This document shows positions 41,201 through 49,753 of a stretch of 64,000 nt of DNA, piece by piece (positions within the stretch are counted from its first letter, which is position 1; every line of letters begins with the position of its first letter). Position numbers and translations under genes: made by a program. The stretch is from the NCBI GenBank assembly GCA_029747015.1, contig JAKOGI010000449.1, positions 74,501 through 138,500 on the forward strand, written 5' to 3'. A model generated the notes under the pieces. The model was not told where the DNA came from, ran no database searches, and saw only the letters and a list, made by a program, of their open reading frames with translations. The stretch comes from Carnegiea gigantea. Taxonomy: Eukaryota; Streptophyta; Magnoliopsida; Caryophyllales; Cactaceae.

Positions 41201-44200
41201 TAATCATTAAATTCGAAAGCATAATTTACCATTAATAAAGCATATTTAATGTACATACTTTATCACATTAGCTTCATGTATAATTCTTAAACCTATTAAA
41301 AATCCTATGTCATGGCGTGCGAATTCACTCAATGTTAAACTCGTGCGGCCAGCAAACTACACTTGGAACCTCTTGCTCTGTTTGTTAGTAAGCCTTAAGG
41401 ATGCTTCACTTAGGCTTTATGAAAAGCTAAGTAAACATACTCAAACAAAGAGAACTTAGAGAGTTTAGAAGAATGTTTTGAGTGGCTTGATTACAAATGA
41501 GCCCCCTTTGGGTTTTATATATACATCCACCTTCTCAATTGATGATGGAGATCTATTCGATCCTACCATTATTATTACACTTTCAAAATATTCTATACAA
41601 GTTAATATCCTCTATGTAAAATAGTGTGGAATATTCTAGAGAGTAGTCTACAATATTTTAGTATAGGCCAGAAGGTTCTACGACTCTCCACAAGGTTCTA
41701 GATACTCTAGAAGTTTCTAGAATAGTCTACAAGTATCTAGAATTCTCCAGAAGGTTCTAGAACAGTCTAGGAGACTCTAGAGTTCTCCAAAATATTCAAG
41801 AACAGTCTAGAAGACTTTAGAGTGTCCAGAAGATTTTAGAACACTTTAGAACACTCTAGCGTATTTCAGAAGGATCCAGACCATTTTGGAAGATTTCAGA
41901 ACATTCCAGAACTCTCCCAAAATGCGGCCCGTGACAATCTCCCCTACCTAATCGGGCAACGTCCTTGTTGCTTTGGGGCTAAGTATGCTTCGCCCTTGAG
42001 TTGTCTCGTCTCTAGGAAGTGTCCTTTCCACTTGGTTGGGTTGATGTGCCGTGGCTACCAGCTTGGTACATTAATCCTTTACGCGCTTGTGTCCCATCCT
42101 TGTTCTGGCCCGTTTCCTTCTTTGTGCCAGCTTCCTAGGTGATGTCGAGGATATGACACCCGTAGGTCTCTCATCCCTCATGACGTGGCTAAGTAACCTA
42201 CCTACCTACTCTCCATGAATCAAAGGATAGGTAACACTTTTTCCTTCTGAGCTCCCCTCTCATGGGTATTACATGAGCTTGCCCATTTTCCGTGATGAAC
42301 AAGGTGCTAGCATGAGCAACTATGACGGCTTTTGCCTTATCAAGGAAGTTCATTCTTAGATAGAACTTCTGATCAACAAGAGGAGTGATAGTTATGTCAA
42401 CCTTTCCTTTTGGTCCAACTTGGATGTCCGTACCCTAAGCAACTCCATGGATTGGAAGGCTTTTCACATTAACTCCCTTCACATAGCCCTTCTCTTTTTT
42501 GTAAGGTATGCTGATCTCAATGGCGAGTTCCTTCATCCATGTACACATTGTCTGCTCTGTATCCACCGTAGCTTGGAGCTTTTTACCACTAAATTCGGTC
42601 TCTATATACATGCGGTCATCGGCTTGCTCCTCCACCTTGGATTGGATGGCACTTAGGAGTGATGTTGAGGCAATATTTGTTTCCTCTTCATGCCTCTCCT
42701 CTTCCATCATAAGAGCAGCAAGTTTCCCACACTTCAGGCACTAAAAAACCCGATGAGGCTCATTGCATAAGAAGCATGAGCACCTCTTTAGTATCTCATC
42801 CTTCTTGTCGCTTCCCTTGTCCTTAAAGATTGTTGACATGTCCCACCGGGGAGACTTATCTCGATCTCCGTCACTGTACTATCATCTTAGGTCTTTCTAT
42901 CTCATGGCTTTGAAGATTCCCTCTTGAACTCGACTACGCATTCGGCAGTGGCGATAGCGAAGGTGAGATCTGGCACCCCATGCCTCTCAAGTTTAATATG
43001 AGCTCAATTACTTATGCCATCAAGGAAACAAAAGAGGGCCTCTTGCTCCCCCATGCTTGGGATTTCCAAGAGGAACTCTTAGAACTCTCTCACATACTCG
43101 CGGATGTGACCCTCCTTGTATTGGAGGCATCTTAAATTAGGCCGTGCTTCCTGTTCCACATCCTTGGGATAGAATTATTTATTGAGTTCCCTCTTAAACT
43201 CATCCCATATTTTGTGAGGATTGGATCCTCTACGGACGTCATCACCCTTACAATGCTACCAAACAAGAGCAATATCTTTAAGTGTGAGGGAAGCGTTACA
43301 TACCTTTTGAGCATCATCCTCGATGCCCATTGCCCTGAAGTACGCCTCAAGTCCCCATGGGAAGTTGTCAAACTCCCTTGCATTCCTAACTCCATGGAAG
43401 GCAGGAGGTCTTGGGGCGTTCCCCTTTTGAGCGGTGAGTACCTGGACGGACCCACTATTGGTCACCGTGGTCATGCAAACCTTGATTTGCACTTGAAGGA
43501 ACTCGACCCTTGCCTTGTACACCTCAACCTCAGCCTTGCAAGCCTCGACTTCGGCCTTGCAAGCTTGGAGTTCGCCATCCTTGGTGGCCTGAATGCTTGA
43601 AGGGCTTAGAGTTCCTTCTTGAAGTCGGCAACCGCGGAGATCATAGCCATATACATCTCCCCAGGAAGCTCTTCCATGTCCCCCTCGAACTCGAGCTCCT
43701 CAATGTGTCAGTCTATGTCATCCACCCTACCCGTTAGGGCTGACATGGTGGTGTTTATCTCCGCGAGTTATTCTTTGACAAGGCCCATCACGTCCTTATT
43801 CTTGTCCTTTCCCATCTTGCAACCCCTGTTGAGAGTTGGCATCGATCATATTTGAAGCCATGATCTCCCAACTGAAACCTTGCTGTGATATCAACTGTCA
43901 CGGGTTGCTAATTTACTCAAACTTAAACCCGTACGGCCTAACAAACTGCGTTTGGAATCTCTTACTTTGTTTGCTAGTGACCCTTAAGGATACTTGACTT
44001 AGACTTTATGAAAATTATAGGTAAGCACACTCATACAAAGAGTACTTAGAGAGTTTGAGAGAATGTTTTGTATTGCACTTTGGAATGCTTTGAATGGCTT
44101 GGTTACACATGAGCCCCCTTGTGGTTTTATATACACATCCACATCCTCAATAGACGATGGAGATCTATTTGATCCTACGACTATTATTATACTTCCAAAA

Positions 44201-47200
44201 TATTCTATATAAATATCCTACATGTAGAATAGTGTGGAATATTTTAGAGAGTAGTCTAGAATATTCTTGTATAATCTAGAAGGTTAGGACTATTCACAAG
44301 GGCCTAGATACTGTAGAAGATTCTAGAATAGTTTAAAAGTACCTAGAGTTCTCCAGAAGGTTCTAGAACAATTTAGAAGACTCTACAGTTCTTCTTAAGG
44401 TTCTAGAATAGTTTAGAAGACTCTAGAATTCTCCAGAAAGTTCTAGAATAGTCTAGAAGACTCTAGAGTGACCAGAAGATTCTAGAACACTCTAGAGCAT
44501 TCTAACATATTACGGAAAATTTCAGATTATTCTGGAAGATTCCAAAACTCTCCGAAAACGCGGCCTGTGACACCTAGTGCTTCTAATTTAACCTATTTAA
44601 AAATAATATGAATGGTAATCAAAGAGGCTCGGGATCAATGCACAAATCACCTCTGAATCTAACTGTTACCCATTCTAGCAAAACAAGCCTTTTTTTTTTT
44701 TTGAAAATGGTTAAGTACAAACCGATGCTAGATAGCCCTTCTCTTAAGGGTTCTACCTACGTAATCATCACGGATATTGTATGTAAGCTCGGAGTAAGGG
44801 GAGGTGAAAAAGTTTAAATCATCTTCAAGCAGCACCCCCTCCTAGCGATCCGATCCGCTGCTATATTGCCTTCCCGAAAGACATGAAAAATAGGAGCAGA
44901 GGTGAAGAAAGGTAACATGTGTCGAATATCTAGTACCAGCATCTGAATCCGCTAAGGGATACGGATAGTGCCCTGTACTGCCTGAATAACAATTTGATTG
45001 TCTCCCTCAATTTGGATATACTTGAAACTCGCATCTTTTGTAGCTTTAAGTCCATCTCGTAAAGTTATAACTTCCGACACCAGTATGGGTGCCTCATACA
45101 TAAATCTAGTCCCAGCTTGAAGAAGACGTCCATGGCTATCTCGCAACAAATACCCTGCTGCTGTACTGGCTGGAGATAAGCTCCCATCGAAGTTAAGGTT
45201 AATCACGCAATCTGGAGGAGGGATCCACCCAATGGATCGGGTGGAACCTAAAGGAGAAGGTAGGTGAAAAGATGAGGATGGAGTGGGAAGGAGTGGATTT
45301 CGATGGCGTTGTTTCCATTCCACCCAGTTGCATTTTTAGCACGAATAAGTGTACACATGGGATTGGGCAAGGCATTTTGAAATACGAGCGCATCATGACT
45401 TTTTCACATACTCCATAGTAAGATTGCGATCCTGGGGAGGGTTACCCGACAACGGCTATATCATTCATGGAGAGCATCATGAGTGGAATTATGCAGCGTC
45501 GCAAAAGGAGGTTGGCAAATCCAACCATGCTTCATTGCCAATTCCCACACACGAGCGGCAAACTAACAATTCGCAAATAGGTGTTCAGTATCCTCAATTT
45601 GAGATAGGCACACAGGACAAATAGGATCGATGGTTGATCCCCTTCGCAATAAGGTGCCTCTAAAGGGGAGCGCATTGTGACATAGTTGCCAAAGGAAAAT
45701 ATGAATTTTTGACAGTATATCCAACTTTCATATCCAGTTAAACTTCCATGGGGACAAAGCAGGTTCAAAAGTACCTTGGGCCTTTCAAGTAGCTGCCTTA
45801 ACCAAGAAATCACCACTTCCTATAAGGCCCCAACAAAAGGTATCCTCAACATCAGCTGACTTCCATATCACATCAATTGACAATTATGCTATTTTCGGTT
45901 TTTCAACTTCCGTTAACATGATTATTCAATTCCCACGTGATACGAGTTGTACGCAAGCAATATTTTAAGATCAAAACCAATTTGCTTCCTAAAACAAAAA
46001 ATGGAAAAACCAAAAGGATGAGAATAGCTGGTGAGTCTAAAAAGTAAAGAGAAGATCCAATGGGAAAGAGACAGATTGAAAATCATATGATTCATGTCCC
46101 GATCAACAACTTTCTGGCTTTCTCCCACTGTTGCTATCATAATATTAATTTCTGAATATGTGGGAAAGTATTCAAGTCAACTAAAAAAGGGTTTCTAATT
46201 TAAATGACATGACTTTCATCCCTTGAAAGTAGTGGCTATTCTCCTTTAAATAGAGAAACATTTGTGACACTATATGACCATGGTTAGGTCTAAATAGGAG
46301 GATCCACTTATTCCGCTTACCATATGAACAAAGAAATGAAATACATACTATGACAACATCAATTTTCGGCATGCAACAGTGCAACATGCATATGTATACA
46401 TCCAATTAAAGGTATGACCGATTATATCTTGATCTTCTCAGACTCTACGTAAGTGGAACCCATATTAAGAGTCGTTCTTTGTTTGTTTGTTAACATGCAT
46501 GTATATGTATGCATATGTAATGCAACATCCATGGTATACGCCTATGACTGCATAAGTTGGAGGTTAATTACCGCAATATCCCCAAAGAAGCTTGAAAAAT
46601 GCCGGCCACAAGAGTAGCAGTAAAAGCCAGGTGAAGGAAGAGCTTGGGATTCTCATTAGGATTGACAACTCTACTCAGCATTGACCCAATCAACAGGGAT
46701 CCTACTGCTGATGTCCCCACCGCCAAATCTCTTGAGCTTCCCAGCACCGCATACACCAATGGTGGTATGAAGCTCGAACCTGAGTATAGCCATATTTAAT
46801 TATTTAATTAATAAAATCCAAAGAATCATTAATTAGTAATTACCACATCGAAAGTTAAAAACTGTCGAGTATTTATATTATAGTCCGCCGACTACAAGGC
46901 AGTGGCGGATCTTGACGTTTGAAACAGGGGTGTCCACCTACTCTACTACTATTTGCATTATTTTCTTCATCTTTTTGATTTTGTTTATTTTCAAGTATCA
47001 TAAAATGTAATTGGATTGATTTATATAAAATTTGGGGAGAAAAACAAAAACACAAACTTAGCGATGAAATCAAACAAGAACACAAGGTTTCTGTGTGATT
47101 GAGTGTGAGTAACAAACCAATTTTACTAAGAACAAAATTCTAGCATGAGAGGACTAACGAGAGAGAGAGAGTCAGATTGGGAGGGAGTTGAGTTGTGGGT

Positions 47201-49293
47201 TTTTTATTTTAATTACTGTCAAGGTCTTTACAGGCTTTTTTTATAAAAAATAAAATATTGATAGCTCATTTATTTGGGCCGTGTGAATGGAAGGTTGCAA
47301 GGGTGTCCATGACCTTTTTTGGGTCTTTTCTAGGGGTGTCTATATATATAACTTTTAACCCCTCTAAAATAGCCTATCAGGATTTTTTTTGGGCTAGTGG
47401 TGTCCATGGACACCCCTAGCCCATATGTAGATCTGCCCATGCTACAAGGAAACTACAATGTATTGTACATTCCTATAATACAATTGTCAATTTTAGATTT
47501 TATGGAAGATATTTGATTTATAGCTTCACTGGAAATTTTTTTAAAAAGGAATCCTAGATTTAAAATATAAAATTTAGGGACATGTTGAATCCTAAGATGG
47601 AAAATATAAGTTTCGAGTTTGGAGAAAAATGAGTTGTTTGTTAGGGGGACTACAATGCTTTAACATTTCACGGACCACAATATAATTTTCAGAAATTGTG
47701 TCCATAGATCAACTTCCCATATTTATTTTAATGCTTCTTATGAAATGTTTGGTAAGGTCTTTTTTGATATTCTATAACAGAGGGATATGTATGTAGTATA
47801 TGGGTATCGGACCAATAATGTTATCTTTGAGGATGATAGGGATAATCCTACTTTACAAATGGATATCAGCATACCCACCTTTGGCTCTATTAATTTATTT
47901 TTTTAAAATCATCTTCAAATGAACCGAACTTAGATTCGACGAAAGACGACTTGGATGGTCGCTTACTAACATGGATACCGGAGACAATTACTAGCGGAGC
48001 CAGGATTCTAAGCAAGGGGGCAAGATTGGGAAAATTAAAGGGCCCTTCCAAAAAAAAAATAGAAAAGGTCAAACGAAGAGTCGAATCAGGGACCTCCCAC
48101 CCAAAGCAAGGGGCAACCACCACCCTGTTATGCACTCCTATGATATGCACTTATGAACTAATTAATATATATCTATATTTCTTATCCATAAAAATATCCC
48201 ACATTTAATTTTTTTTTTTCCAAAAAACTGGGGTTTCAATTGACCCCCTTGCCCCAACATGACTCCGCCTATAGAGACAATATGAAGATTTTGAAGGAAG
48301 AATTGATTTAATTGAACTGAAAGCTTAAGGAATTCAATAGTATACAAATTGTGGTCACATTCAATGCTTGTGGTGTTGGTTATAGTTGTTGAGAACAATT
48401 TGACACGGTAAGAAGAGCGGGTGTATAAAAGGACCCAGTATGTTGCTCCACCGTCCAGTCTTGTAAAGTAGTTGTTCATGCTCTTGCTTTGGTCAATTCA
48501 AGGTCTTTTCACTCGGTGGCAGCCCCCCCCCCCCCCCTCTCCAAAAAAAAAAAGTAGGGTCAAATTTGAAAAATAAAAGTACTCTCACCCATATCACTAA
48601 AGAATGGAATTATTAACGTTCAATATTCCATTATTGTAACTACTAATGTATGTTACATACAACATGCATGTATATTTACATGCATGCATGGTGCAGCAAC
48701 AAACTAATCATCTACATAGAACATACGGTAGGATTATAAATATTATAATATCATTATATTGCTATCAAAATAAGAACCAAACATCTGTATCAATTTCTAA
48801 CCCAACATCTAAGATAGATCTATTCAAAAGTTGACCCGAAATCTAAATTATCCTAACCAAATTGAATTCAACTTGAAATTTCCCTATAGAGCTGCTTCGT
48901 TTTGCAATACAAATTTTATTGACCAAACACTAGTTGATTCAAACCAAACCGAAAATCCATTAATATGAAAAAAATTTCATTGATCCAAACATAAACTGAT
49001 TTGAACTAATTAACCCGATATGTATCTAATCAAATGATTTGCTTGTTAAGTTTACTTAGAGGCTTTTAATTAAATGGGTCCAACATGGAAGTTTCATTTG
49101 ACGATGTGAAAAAACACTCCACTTTAGAAATGATTTGGTCTACTTTTATGGTTTCCTACTTTCCTCGTAGGAGTACGGCTGCCACCAGGATTAGTGTCAC
49201 GACCACACATGACCAAGACCAAGACCAAATAAACGATATGAAGTACACTGTACCATATAGTCTACCTTTATCTTTGTGATTAATTGTATAGTA

Positions 49294-49333
<40 letters not shown>

Positions 49334-49715
49334 GTGATGATACGGGTCTTGCTATAAGACACTCTTAAATGTCTTATCGTAACTTAAATTAATATGTTTT
49401 ATGATTTAAAAACACCAAATTTTTATTAATTACAACTCATTGTGAGTTATAAAGCTTTAATATTCGTTAGCTATGCCAACAACTACAAACTGACACCTTA
49501 AACGGATCAATTCTATCCGCGAGGCATATCACATGTATAATTTTGTAAATATGAAATATTATGTATAAAAGGATGATTTAACGCAATTTATAAGTTTTGA
49601 CAACCTTTTACTATTCAATCATATCATTTTTTTCCATTTAATATGTGATAAGATATATTTTAAGTGAAAAAAAGACACTTAAAAAGTATCTTGCTGCAAG
49701 ACACTTATCATTTTG

Positions 49716-49753
<38 letters not shown>

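Larger units (their letters stand above)
41320..44572 (-). mobile_element. gag/protease-only LTR retrotransposon with HSE-rich LTRs
   Basis: LTRs lie at 41320-41936 and 43896-44572; both begin TGTCA and end TGACA, with ccta flanking both outer sides (4-bp, possibly 5-bp TSD). On the minus strand, a site close to TGGTATCAGAGC (TGATATCACAGC) follows the 5' LTR, and the purine tract GGTAGGGGAGAT precedes the 3' LTR. The 1.96-kb interior encodes a gypsy-type gag, a CCHC-like knuckle and a protease-like piece, but has no room for RT, RNase H or integrase. It is non-autonomous, in intron 2, in sense with the host gene. Confidence 0.9.
43896..44572 (-). repeat. 5' LTR of gag-only element
   Basis: 677 bp. 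In minus orientation U3 comes first (44572 downwards) with five perfect three-unit HSEs, then TATATAAAAC at 44133-44124, which is a normal promoter layout. Confidence 0.9.

Noticed and set aside
42420..43855. Several plus-strand frames up to 128 codons
   Set aside because: Shadows of the minus-strand gag/protease of the intron 2 element.
45349..45624. 91-codon plus frame
   Set aside because: Shadow of the minus-strand LINE zinc-binding tail.
48523..48560. Poly-C run followed by poly-A
   Set aside because: Homopolymer only; no sign of a tail of an inserted element or a structured site.
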